NCBI RefSeq assembly: GCF_003344965.1 | Contig: NZ_CP031194.1 | Span: 3,720,001 to 3,784,000 of the forward strand | Source of the DNA: Streptomyces paludis | GTDB taxonomy: Bacteria; Actinomycetota; Actinomycetes; Streptomycetales; Streptomycetaceae | Direction of reading: 5' to 3' | DNA: 64,000 nt | Shown: piece by piece, positions 9,301 through 20,000 of the stretch | How the letters are laid out: each line of letters opens with the position of its first letter | Numbering within the stretch: position 1 is the stretch's first letter | The notes under the pieces: generated by a model | Databases searched by the model: none | What the model saw: only the letters and a program-made list of their open reading frames with translations | What the model was told of the DNA's origin: nothing | Position numbers and translations under genes: made by a program

Positions 9301-9769
9301 CCGCCGCCTTCTGGTTCGCGTTCTTCGCGTACGAGACGATCAGCGGGAGCGTCGCCCGGTGCGCGTCGTCGTACTGGGCCTTGAGCAGGCCCGTCACATT
9401 GAACAGCCGCCGGTCCAGGGTGCCCTGGGAGACCAGCTCCGCGGCGTCGGCCGGCAGCACGTACACCTGGCCGTCGACGCGGTTGACCTGCATCCGCACG
9501 CCTTCGCGGCCCTTCGCGGGCTGCACGCGCGACACCCGGCCCTGGCTGTCGACGTGGACGCGGTCACCGGTGATCAGGGTGACGACGGACGCGCCGGTCT
9601 GCCCCTGCCCCAGCGCCTGGCGCGCCTTCGCGGCGAACGCCTCCGCGGCGGTCCCCGACTCGCCGGCGCCGGCGGCCGAAGCCGTACCGATGGTGGCGCC
9701 GGACGTGAGCCCGGCCGTGAGCAGAGCGGCCACCATGACGGCCCCGGCCCTCTTCTTGCTGCTGCGCAA
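6392..9769 (-). CDS. Secreted S8 (subtilisin family) serine peptidase, paralogue 1
   Basis: About 1,125 residues. It is exported: a twin-basic N-terminus (RSSKKR) is followed by a hydrophobic segment and an Ala-rich cleavage region. A propeptide of about 200 residues precedes the catalytic domain. The triad is Asp252 (VAVLDTGVDQTHPDL), His287 (GHGTHVAS) and Ser459 (SGTSMATPHVAG), with the oxyanion Asn in AAGNSGP. About 600 residues of beta-rich C-terminal region follow, as in large Streptomyces subtilases. I chose the TTG at 9769 because the conserved positive n-region begins there; a GGGGGAG lies just upstream but very close, and the open frame extends 41 codons further. The gene is monocistronic and convergent with the ferredoxin reductase gene. 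It is highly similar along its whole length to the peptidase at 23.6-27.0 kb. Confidence 0.93.
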   Translation of the reverse strand: MRSSKKRAGAVMVAALLTAGLTSGATIGTASAAGAGESGTAAEAFAAKARQALGQGQTGASVVTLITGDRVHVDSQGRVSRVQPAKGREGVRMQVNRVDGQVYVLPADAAELVSQGTLDRRLFNVTGLLKAQYDDAHRATLPLIVSYAKNANQKAAAKAAIADADVSVRSTLPAVRGEALTAPKDETSDVWDALTAEGDQGSEARETAPGIERVWLDGKREALLDKSVPQIGAPTAWEAGYDGTGVKVAVLDTGVDQTHPDLKGVSIVRKDFSGSGNTVDHVGHGTHVASTVAGSGAKSGGKYKGVAPGAKIIDAKVLDDDGFGDESGIIAGMQWAADQGAKIANLSLGGQDTAEVDPLEAAVDKLSAEKNVLFVIAAGNSGPRAETIGSPGSAASALTVGAVDSQDKIADFSSVGPTADGSLKPDITAPGVGIVAAKAAKGTDGSPAADGYVSMSGTSMATPHVAGAAAILAQQHPDWSGQRIKQALTASAKPGAGLTPYQQGTGRADLTKAIAQTVVSEQTSVNFGMQQWPHTNNKPVTKQITYANTGTQDITLDLSLETVGPKGKAAPAGFFSLGAQQVTVPAGGTASVGLTSNTSVGSQDGAFGGSVVAKATEGSQSVRTSFGAIREVESYDLTVKFIDAKGKTSASSASVYGHTGTFWKFAEAGKSGLAKVRVPKGSYLLNATVETPQGKNSPDAAWLVQPKLDVTKNATVTFDARKAKPISITAPDSAKLVDAFANFDLSTGGGGGYESTWMLDSFKGFSVGQVGPAVSSKLFTAQTGGTWRKSGTNYNLLYSRGGSFYTGFTHKTAKSELALVNNKIGSSVKNRKGFGTAVWVAPSGMYGFESESSTVALPGTVKNYVTTPKGFSWAFGAGQFNSRGSDIDAVQIPSVRKSYTAKKTYTETLNVGVFSPKVGGESGIQRYADEMLACIAEFSDGAGHLGVSKTSKQQSTLTLDGKKVVNEKGELCLYIAGLPAKSAKYTVSTDATRATSVAGVTSRLKAAWTFSSKAPAADKIADLPVSTVRFAPALSLTSTAPAGKKFTVPLVIEGPAAKNFKSLAVQVSYDGGKKWSKAPVTTKNGKRSLTLTHPKKATSVSLKAKLTDKSGNIYDVTIEKAYLLK

Positions 9770-10173
9770 AACTCCCCCAACCTTTGAGGCGCTTTCAATC
9801 GGACAGACCCCCGAGGTCCGTACGACGTGCGTGCCGCACGTACCCGGCACAAGCGCGGAGATCGAGCCGCCACCGAAATCCGCCGAGATCACACGCCGCG
9901 CAACCCGCGCTTTCTCCAGCGCGGTTGGGGCGGATCCCGGCCCTCGGTGATCGCTTCAGCCCAGAAGACGTGGATCTTCGCGATCAGGTTCACTCGTCAT
10001 CGATCGAATTCTGCGCGATCTCTCTCAAGTCCCGTACTGGCGCGCGGATGTGCCGCGCTGCGAGGCACGTCAGCGTCATATCATCACTCTTAGTCTTCAC
10101 GTGATTACTCTGGGTCGTGTCGGGCAGAAACGGTAAGCAGGACATGGGGTCGAGGCGAGGGGAGTGATGGCCT
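9770..10173. promoter_or_regulatory. Divergent intergenic region between peptidase 1 and the PTM-like operon
   Basis: These 404 bases hold no gene. They must carry the peptidase promoter and the promoter of the hydroxylase-PKS operon. A 24-base block at 9924-9947 (starts GTTGGGGCGGATCCCGG) recurs with two changes at 27123-27146, at the same place upstream of the second peptidase, so it is probably part of the peptidase promoter or leader. The stretch 9970-10120 is AT-richer than its surroundings. No clear -35/-10 pair could be assigned for the operon. Confidence 0.5.
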
Positions 10174-11007
10174 GTGTGGATGCGTCGTGCGGCATACCCC
10201 GCACTGCTGTTGCTGACGGTCGTCACGGCGGTCGTGGTGCCGTTCCTCGGTCTCGATCCCGGACTGGCCACCTTCGGCTTCCAGTTCACGGTCATCGCGT
10301 ATCTGCTGGTCATGGAGCGACTGATTCCTTACGACCGCGCCTGGCACCCGGACCGCCGTGAATGGGGCTGGTACGGCGTCTACTTCCTGCTGACCACCCT
10401 CGGCGCGGTCGTGGCGCAACAGCTGGTGGCGGCGCTGGTCGCCGTGCTGTCACCGGAGCGGCCGGCGCTGCCGCTGGCGGTGGAGATCCCGCTGGCGCTG
10501 CTGGCGGGCTCGCTGGCCAGCTACTTGGTCCACCGCTGGAGCCACACCAACCCCTGGCTCTGGCGGCTGCACGGCATCCACCACGTCCCGGAGAAGGTCA
10601 ACGTCGCCAACAACGGGGTGAACCATGTGATGGACGTGCTGCTGGCGCAGTCCGTGGTGCAGCTGTCGCTGAGCCTGATCGGGTTCTCGCAGCGGGCCGT
10701 CTTCGCCGTGGGGCTCTTCGTCATCACCCAGGGGTACTTCACCCACGCGAACATCGATGTGCGCATCAGCTGGCTCAACTATGTGTTCGCCAGCCCGGAA
10801 CAGCACCGGCTGCATCACAGCACGGACCTCGCGGAGGCCGGTCACTTCGGCTCCGATCTGTCCGTCTGGGACCGCTGCTTCGGCAGTTACACCTGGTCCC
10901 CCGGCCGGGAGCCACGCGCGGTGGGGCTCCACGACCCCGCTTCCTTCCCGACCACCGAGGCCGTCCTCGCCAGCCATCTCCAGGCATGGAGAAGGCCGGC
11001 CGGCTGA
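10174..11007 (+). CDS. Membrane fatty-acid hydroxylase / sterol desaturase family protein of the PTM-like cluster
   Basis: This encodes 277 residues of a di-iron membrane oxygenase. Four or more hydrophobic segments and the three histidine clusters of the family are visible: HRWSH, HGIHH and HRLHH (with HSTD following). The GTG start has GGGGAG nine bases upstream. It is the first gene of the operon, 77 bases before the PKS-NRPS gene. In known polycyclic tetramate macrolactam clusters (HSAF, frontalamide) a hydroxylase of this family sits directly upstream of the PKS-NRPS and hydroxylates the ornithine-derived part of the tetramate. The same role is inferred here from position and family. Confidence 0.88.
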   Translation: MWMRRAAYPALLLLTVVTAVVVPFLGLDPGLATFGFQFTVIAYLLVMERLIPYDRAWHPDRREWGWYGVYFLLTTLGAVVAQQLVAALVAVLSPERPALPLAVEIPLALLAGSLASYLVHRWSHTNPWLWRLHGIHHVPEKVNVANNGVNHVMDVLLAQSVVQLSLSLIGFSQRAVFAVGLFVITQGYFTHANIDVRISWLNYVFASPEQHRLHHSTDLAEAGHFGSDLSVWDRCFGSYTWSPGREPRAVGLHDPASFPTTEAVLASHLQAWRRPAG

Positions 11008-11084
11008 CGGCATGGCCAAGGGCAGCTCGCGGCGCTGCCGTCCGTACACCCCGCAATGTCAACGTCAACTCAAGGATTTCGGCC

Positions 11085-14000
11085 ATGTCGGACCCACGCA
11101 ACGTCGCCACCCGCGACAAGATCGCGGTTATCGGAATCGGCTGCCGGCTGCCCGGTGGCGCCTCTGACCACCGGACCTTCTGGCAGAACCTGCTCGACGG
11201 CAAGGACTGCATCACTGCGACGCCGCGGGACCGGTACGACGTCACGACGCTCGGGAGCCGGGACAGGACCAAGCCCGGCCGGCTGGTCGGCGGGCGCGGC
11301 GGCTATATCGACGGCTTCGACGAGTTCGACCCGGCCTTCTTCGGCATCAGCCCCCGCGAGGCCGCGCATATGGACCCGCAGCAGCGCAAGGTGCTGGAGG
11401 TGGCCTGGGAGGCGCTGGAGGACGGCGGGCAGAAACCGGCCGAGCTGGCGGGGAGCGATGTCGGTGTCTTCGTCGGCGCGTTCACGCTGGACTACAAGAT
11501 CCTTCAATTCAGCGACCTGGCGTTCGAGACGCTGGCCGCCCACACCGCGACCGGCACGATGATGACGATGGTGTCGAACCGCGTCTCCTACTGCTTCGAC
11601 TTCCGCGGCCCCAGCGTCTCCCTGGACACGGCGTGCAGTTCCTCGCTGGTGGCGGTCCATCTGGCCTGCGAGAGCCTGAGCCGCGGGGAGACGAGCCTCG
11701 CGCTCGCGGGCGGCACGCTGCTGCACATGGCCCCCCAGTACACGATCGCGGAGACCAAGGGCGGCTTTCTCTCGCCGGACGGCCGCTCCCGGGCCTTCGA
11801 CGCGTCGGCCGACGGCTATGTGCGGGCCGAAGGCGTCGGCCTGGTCGCGCTCAAACGCCTGGACGACGCCCTGCGCGACGGCGATCCGGTCCATGCGGTG
11901 ATCATCGGCAGCGGGGTGAACCAGGACGGCCGCACGGCCGGAATCACCGTTCCGAGCGCCGACGCCCAGGTCTCCCTGATCGAGCGGGTCTGCGCCGACG
12001 CGGGCATCGTGCCGGGCAGTCTCCAGTACGTCGAGGCCCACGGCACCTCGACCCCGGTCGGCGATCCGATCGAGGCGGGCGCGCTGGGGCGGGCGCTGTC
12101 GATCGGGCGGAAGCCCGGCGCCGCCTGCTATGTGGGCTCGGTCAAGACCAACATCGGGCACACGGAGTCCGCCGCGGGTATCGCCGGGCTGATCAAGACC
12201 GTGCTCTGCCTGAAGCACCGGACGATTCCGCCCCACATCAACCTCGGCCGGGTCAATCCCGCGATCGACCTCGACGCGCTGCCCTACGAGATCCCCACCC
12301 GGACGGTCGCCTGGCCGGAGCACGACGGGCCCGCCCGCGCCGGAGTCAACTCCTTCGGCTTCGGCGGCACCAACGCGCATGTGCTGCTCGAAGCCGCGCC
12401 CCCGCGCACCGGGCCGGAGGCCGGGGAGACCGCGGCGGCCGGATCGGCGGTGGCGCGGGACGTGCTCTCCGGCGTATCCGCGTACTCCGTCCTGCCGTTG
12501 ACCACGCGCGATCCGGAGCTGCTGCCGGAGGCCGCCGCCCGCCTCCGGCAGCAGCTGTCGGGGAGCGTCCCCGGCCCGGCCGCGTCGCTGACCGATATCG
12601 CGTACACCCTGGCCCGCCGCCGTCAGCACCTCGAATCACGGCTGTCGGTCGTCTACGACTCGCGCGCGTCGCTGGAGGAGGCGCTCGACGCCTATTTGCG
12701 CGGCGAGGCGCATCCGCGGGTCGTGGCCGGCCGGCGGCTGGAGGACCGGCAGCGGCGGCTGGTCTGGGTCTTCACCGGCATGGGGCCGCAGTGGTGGGGG
12801 ATGGGGCGGCAGCTCTTCGAGACCGAGCCGGTCTACCGCGCGGCGGTCGAGCGCTGCGACCGGGAGATCCGGGAGCTGGCCGGCTGGTCCCTGGTGGAGG
12901 AGCTGTGCGCCGACGAGGCGGACTCGCGCATGGGCGAGACCTGGCTGGCCCAGCCGGCCAACTTCGCGCTCCAGGTCGGGCTCGCGGCCCTGTGGCGCAG
13001 CCGCGGTGTCCGTCCGGACGCCGTCGTCGGACACAGCACCGGCGAGGTCGCCGCGTTCTACGAGGCGGGCGTCTACACCCTGCGCGAGGCGGTGACGGTC
13101 GTCGTGCACCGCAGCCGCCTCCAGCAGAAGCTCGTGGACACGGGCGGGATGCTGGCCGTGAGCCTCTCGGAGGACGAGGCCCAGCGGCGGGTGGTGCCGT
13201 ACGCCGACCGCGTGGCGGTGGCCGCCGTCAACAGTCCGACGGCGATCACCCTCGCCGGGGACACGGAGGCGCTCGCGGAGCTGGCCGAGCGGTTCCGGGC
13301 GGAGGAGATCTTCGCCAGGCCCCTCGCCGTACGGGTGCCGTACCACAGCCCCCGGATGGACCCGATCAAGGACGAGCTGCTGTTCTCGCTCGCCGGGCTG
13401 AAGCCGCGGGCCGCACAGGTGCCGCTCTATCTGACCGGAGGACGCGAGGCGGCGGCCCGCGGGCGCGCCCACGGCACCGAACTGGACGCCGGCTACTGGT
13501 GGAACAACGTCCGTGACAGCGTGCGCTTCGGTGACGCCGTCAACCGGCTGGCCGACGACGGCTATCGGCTCTTCCTGGAGATCGGCCCCCACCCCGCTCT
13601 GGGCCGCTCGATCACCGAATGCCTGACCGACCGGGGCATCGAGGGCGTCGAGAGCCAGGGGCTTCCCTCGATCCGGCGCCAGGAGGACGAGCAGGCGCGG
13701 TTCCTGCTCTCCCTGGCGGCCCTCCACAACGCGGGTGTCGAGATCGCCTGGGAGGTGCTGCACCCGCACGGCACACCGGTGACGCTGCCCCGTTATCCAT
13801 GGAGACGGGACCGGCACTGGACGGAGCCGAAGTCCGTCGAGCAGATCCGGCTCGGCCGCCGGGACCATCCGCTGCTGGGCCGTCGGCTGGCCACGGGGGA
13901 GCCGATCTGGGAGGCCAGACTCGATGTCGAGGCCCTGCCCTATCTGCGCGATCACCGTATCCAGGGCAGCGCGCTCTTTCCGGCGGCGGGCTATGTGGAG

Positions 14001-17000
14001 ATGGCGGCGCAGGCCGTGCGCGCGATGACCGGCGGGGAGGCGGTCTTCGCCGATATCGAGCTGCGCAAGGCCCTCTTCCTGTCGCTGGGATCGCACGATG
14101 ACGACGACGACACGGCCGAGGCGGCCGGCGGCGGCACCGCGACCGTGCAGCTCTCCTTCTCCTCGGGCGACGCCGCGTTCACCGTCGCGACGGTGAACGC
14201 CGACGACACCCGGGAACCGGCGGTGCACGCGCGCGGGGTCGTCCGTTCCGGGCAGCACGCCCACGGCACGCTCCGGCTCGACGCCGACCAGGTGCGCGCA
14301 CGCACCCCGCGCCGTCTCGACAGAGCCGACTGCTACGCCGCCCTGGCCGCGCTCGGCTATCACTACGGTCCCGCGTTCCAGGGCATCGAGGAGGTGTGGA
14401 TCGGCCCCGACGAGGCGCTGGCCCGGATCCGTCCGACCGAGCCGATCGGCGGGGACGCCGCCCACCACCACATGCACCCCGTGCTGCTCGACGCCTGCTT
14501 CCAGACGCTGCTGACCCCCCAGCTGCTGGGCGAGGAAGGCAGCGCCGGGGGCATCCGGCTGCCGCTGTCGATCGACGAGGTACGTATGGCCGCAGTCGGG
14601 GACCGTCCCCTGTGGGCGCACGCCACCGTCACCCGGCAGTCGGAGGGCGAGGTCATCGGTGACATCGCCGTCTACGGGGACGACGGCGCGTCCCTCGGCC
14701 GGATCAGCGGCTTCCGCGCGGCCGACGTGGAGAAGGCGCCCGCCGCCGTCAGCCTGAGCACGGTGGACTCCTGGCTGGCCGACATCTCCTGGACCGAGAC
14801 GCCCCCGGCCGGAACCGACGCCCCGGGCACGACGGCCGTACCGCGCTGGCTGGTCTTCGCGGACTCCCAAGGCGTGGCCGAAGAGCTGGCGGCCCTGATC
14901 ACCGACCGGGGCGGACAGTGCCATCTCGTACGCCCCGGGACCGCCTACCGCACCGACCACGGCCCCGGGGAGTCGACGGTACGGCCGGACTCGGCCGCCG
15001 ACCTCGACCGTCTCTTCGCGGACCTGCGCACCGGCGACGAAGCCTGCCCGTACGACCATGTCGTGCATCTGTGGAACCTGGATCTGCCCGCCCTGGACGC
15101 GACGGACACCGCGGCCGGACTGAGCGAACTCTCCACTGCCGGCGCCTACTCCCTGATCGCCCTGGCCAGGACCCTGCCGCACGCGCTGCCCGGCGGCAGG
15201 CTCCATATCGTCACCCGGGGCGTGCAGGCCGTCGTGTCCGGCGATCCGGCCGAGCCGCTGGCCGCCCCGGCCTGGGGCGTCGGACGGGTGCTGTGGCAGC
15301 AGGAGCTGACCGCCCACCGGGGCAAGCTCATCGACCTCGACCCCGCCGCCGGCCATGACAGCGCCGAGGGCCGGAGCGCGGAAGCGCGGGCGCTGCTGCG
15401 GGAGGTGACGGCCGTCGACGGCGACGAGGAGGACGAGATCGCGCTGCGCGGCGGACGCCGCTACACCAGCCGCCTCCTGCCGGCCGCCGGGCTCACCCGC
15501 CCGCTGCCCCTGCGGCTGCGCGCCGACGGGGCCTATTTGGTGACCGGCGCCTTCGGCGCGCTCGGCCGGCTGCTCTGCCGAGCCCTCGTCGGCTGGGGCG
15601 CCCGGCGGCTGATCCTCGTGGGCCGGACCCGGCTCCCCGACCGCGACCGCTGGCGCGAGACCGCGCCCGATTCCGCCGAAGGTCGCGCCATCGGCTTCGT
15701 CAGGGAGCTGGAGGCACTCGGCGCCCAGCCCACATTGGCGCCGCTCGACATCTGCGACGAGGCGAGCCTGACCGGCTGGCTGAGCGAGTACCGGCGGCTC
15801 GACTCACCGCCGATCCGCGGCGTCTTCCATCTGGCCGGCCAGGTCCGTGACACGCTGCTGCCCGAGATGGACCCGGAGACGTTCCGGTCCGTCCACCACC
15901 CCAAGGTCCTCGGCGCGTACCTCCTCCACCGGCACCTCGGTGACGAGCCGCTCGACCACTTCGTGCTCTTCTCCTCCATCGCCTCCCTGCTGACGACCGC
16001 CGGACAGACCAACTACGCGGCGGGGAACGCGTTCCTGGACGCGCTGGCGCACCACCGGCGCGCCCGCGGACTGCCCGGACTCAGCCTCGACTGGGGCCCC
16101 TGGGCGACCGGCATGATCGAGGAACTCGGCCTCATCGAGCACTACCGCGCCGCCCGCGGCATGAGTTCGCTGTCGCCGGAGGCGGGGATGGCCGTGCTGG
16201 CCCGCGTCATCGGCCAGGACCGCGCCCAGCTCCTCGTCGCCACCGTCGTCGACTGGCCGGTCTTCCTCGCCTGGTACGCGTCCCCGCCCCGGCTCGTGCG
16301 CGAGCTGGCCGCGGCCCGGGGCGGCCCGAACACCTCCCCGGCCGAACAGAGCGGCTTCCTCGACTCGTTCCGGGCCGCGGACGACGCCACCCGGCTGGCC
16401 CTGACGACCGAGCGCTTCCTCGCGGTCGTCGCCGGAGTCCTGAGCGTGGGGCCCGAACAGGTCGCCCTCGACTCCGCGCTGGGCGCGCTCGGACTGGACT
16501 CGCTCCTCGCCATGGAACTGCGCTCCCGTATCCACACGGAGCTGGGCGTCGCCCTGCCCGTCGTCACCCTGCTCAGCGGCGCTCCCGTCGCCGACCTGGT
16601 CAGCCGGCTCTACGAGGGCCTGGCGGCCGAGCCGGTGCCGGCCGGCGGGGGCGAGCCCGGCGGCGCCGCGGTCGAGCTGTTCCACGACGAGGGACGGCAC
16701 CCGCTCACCCAGAACCAGAAAGCGCTGTGGTTCCTCAAGCAGCTCAACCCCGACGGCTTCGCCTACAACATCGGCGGCGCGGTCGAGGTGCGCGCACGGC
16801 TGGATCCCCAGCTGATGTTCGACGCCTTCTGCCTGCTGATCGAGCGGCATCCGAGCCTGCGTGCCAACTTCGTCCACGAGGGCGGGCAGCCGGTGCAGAA
16901 GGTCGCGCCCGCCGCCGACGCCGCCCTGCGGCAGGACGTCGCCCTTTTCGACGTCCAGGGCGTCGAGTGGGACGCCATCCACGCGATGATCGTGGGCGAG

Positions 17001-20000
17001 TACCGCAAGCCGTACGACCTTGAGCGCGACCCGCTGGTCCGGCTGCGGCTCTTCCGGCGCGCCCCCGACCGCTGGGTGCTGATGAAGGCCGTCCACCACA
17101 TCATCTCCGACGCGATCTCGACCTTCACCTTCATCGAGGAGCTGCTCGCGGTCCACGACGCGCTGCGCCGCGGCCGTACGCCCCAGCTGCCGCCGGTGTC
17201 CGCCCGCTACCTCGACTTCCTCAACTGGCAGAACGGCTTCCTCGCCGGCCCCGACGCCCGCCGGATGGTCGGCTACTGGAAGTCCCATCTGCCGGCGGAC
17301 ATCCCCGTACTGGACCTGCCCACGGACCGACCCCGCCCCGCGGTCCAGACGCACAACGGCGCGTCCGAGTTCTTCGTCCTGGACACCGGTCTCAGCGCCC
17401 GCGTCCACGAAGTGGCCCGCGAGCACAACGTGACCGTCTTCATGGTGCTCCTCAGCGCCTACTACGTGCTGCTCCACCGCTACTCCGGGCAGGACGACAT
17501 CATCGTCGGCAGCCCGGTGACGGGCCGCACCCAGGAGGAGTTCTCCTCTGTCTACGGCTACTTCGTCAACCCGCTGCCGCTCCATGTCCCGCTGGGCGAC
17601 GGGCCGTCGGTGGAGCAGCTCCTCGCCCGCGTCCGCGACGCCGTGCTCGGCGGGCTGGACAACCAGGAGTACCCGTTCGTGCTGCTCGTGGAGGAGCTGG
17701 ACCTCCAGCACGACCCGAGCCGCTCCGCGGTCTTCCAGGCCATGTTCATCCTGCTCACCCACAAGGTGGCCACCGAGAAGTACGGCCACCGTCTGGAGTA
17801 CATCGAACTGCCCGAGGAGGAAGGCCAGTTCGACGTCACACTGTCGGTGTACGAGGACGAGGCGGACCAGCGGTTCCACTGCGTCTTCAAGTACAACACC
17901 GACCTCTTCCTCCCCGAGACGATGCGGCGGTTCTCCGCGCACTACGTCTCCCTGCTCGACGCCCTGACGCGCGCCCGCGCCACCACCCCGGCCGACCGGC
18001 TGGAGCTGCTCGGCGCGGGGGAGCGCCAACGGATCCTCGGTGACTGGAGCGGCGCCGGCCGCCGGACGGCCGCTCCCGTGACGCCGGTGCACGAGCTGAT
18101 CGGCGCGGTCGCCGCCGCGCACCCCGAGGCGATCGCCGTCCGGGCCCCCACCGAGGACGGCGGGACCGGGTCGATGACCTACGCCGAGCTGGCACGCCGC
18201 AGCGGCGACCGCGCGCGGGCGCTGCGCGCGCGGGGCGTCGTCGGCGGCGCGCTGGTCGCGGTCTGCATGGAGAAGTCGCCCGAGCTGATCGTCACCCTGC
18301 TCGCGGTCCTGCGCGCGGGCGGCGCCTATCTGCCGCTCGACCCCGGCAACCCGGCCGAGCGCCTCGCCGCCATGGTCGCCCACGCCGGGGCGGCGCACAT
18401 CGTCGTCGACGACGACACGGGCCGCGAGCGCTTCGCCGCGCACCCGGGCGTCCTGACCCCGGCGGAGCTGTCGGCGGCGGAGGCGGCGGATCCGTCGGAG
18501 ACCGAAGGGCCGGAGGCCGAAGCGACGGTCGACCTGGACGGCCCGGCCTACGCCATCTTCACCTCGGGCTCCACCGGCCGTCCCAAGGCGGTCCTGGTCA
18601 GCCACCGGAACGTGGCGTCCGCCTACGCCGCCTGGCGCGCGGAGTACCGCCTCGACACCGACGCCCGCGTCCATCTCCAGCTGGCGAACCCGTCGTTCGA
18701 CGTCTTCACCGGCGACCTGGTCCGCGCCCTGTGCTCCGGCGGCACCCTGGTGCTCATCGGCCGCGAGCTGCTGTTCGACACGGCGCGGCTGTACGCGACG
18801 ATGCGCGCGGAGCGCGTCGACTGCGCCGAGTTCGTGCCCTCCGTCGTCCGCGGTCTGATGGCCCACTGCGAGCGCGCCGGCACCCGGCTCGACTTCATGC
18901 GCCTGCTGGTCGTCGGCTCGGACACCTGGAAGGTCGAGGAGTACGACCGGCTGCGCGGCCTCTGCGGCCCGGACACCCGGCTGGTCAACTCCTACGGACT
19001 CACCGAGGCCACCATCGACAGCACCTACTTCGAAGGCCCCACCGACGGCCTGGAACCGAGCCGTATGGTGCCCATCGGCCGGGCGTTCCCCGGCACCGAG
19101 GTGTACATCCTCGACCGGCACGGCGAACCGGTACCGCCCGGTGTCTCGGGCGAGCTGTGGATCGGCGGCGCCGGGGTCGCCACCGGCTATCTCCACGAGC
19201 CCGAGCGCACCGCGGAGCGCTTCGTCGACCACACCTTCGGCCCCGGTGGCGCCGCCGCGCCCGTACGGCTCTACCGCACGGGCGACCTGGCCCGCTGGGA
19301 CGCCGACGGCGGGATCCACCTCCTCGGCCGCGCCGACTCCCAGGTCAAGGTGAGCGGCCACCGCGTGGAGGTGGGCGAGATCGAGGCGCAGCTGGCGCTG
19401 TGGCCCGCGCTCTCCCAGGCGGTCGTCGCCGTCCGGCCGGACGACCGCGGCGACAACACGCTCTGCGCGTACGGGGTCGCCGCGCCCGGCGCGACCCTCG
19501 AATGGCGGGAGCTGCGCCGGCACCTCGGGGAGCGCCTGCCGACGTATCTCATCCCCGCCTCCTTCACCGAACTGCCGGAGCTGCCGGTCACCCCCAACGG
19601 CAAGGTCGACGTCGTCGCGCTGCCCCGCCCGCGGTCCGGGGGCGACGGCGAGGCGTACGAGCCGCCGGTGACGCTCTACGAGGAGCGGATGGCCCACCAC
19701 TGGACGGCGCTGCTCGGCGTGGCGAACGTGGGTCTCCAGCACGACTTCTTCGAGATCGGCGGCAGTTCGATCAAGCTGATCGAGCTGATCCACGGTCTCC
19801 AGAGCGAGTTCAGCATCACGATCCCGGTCAGCCAGCTCTTCAAGGCCACGATGCTGCACGGGATGGCCAGGACGGTCGAGGACATCATCACCGGCCGGCT
19901 GCCGGGCGCCCAGCCCTATCTCCGCTTCAACCGGGGGGCGGGGGAGCCGGTGTTCTGCTTCCCGCCCGCGGGCGGACACGGTCTGGTCTACCGGCGCTTC

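Noticed and set aside
10362..11084. Upstream extension of the PKS-NRPS reading frame
   Set aside because: It runs through the hydroxylase gene in another frame and has no domain content. The ATG at 11085 has a proper ribosome site and begins just before the KS domain.
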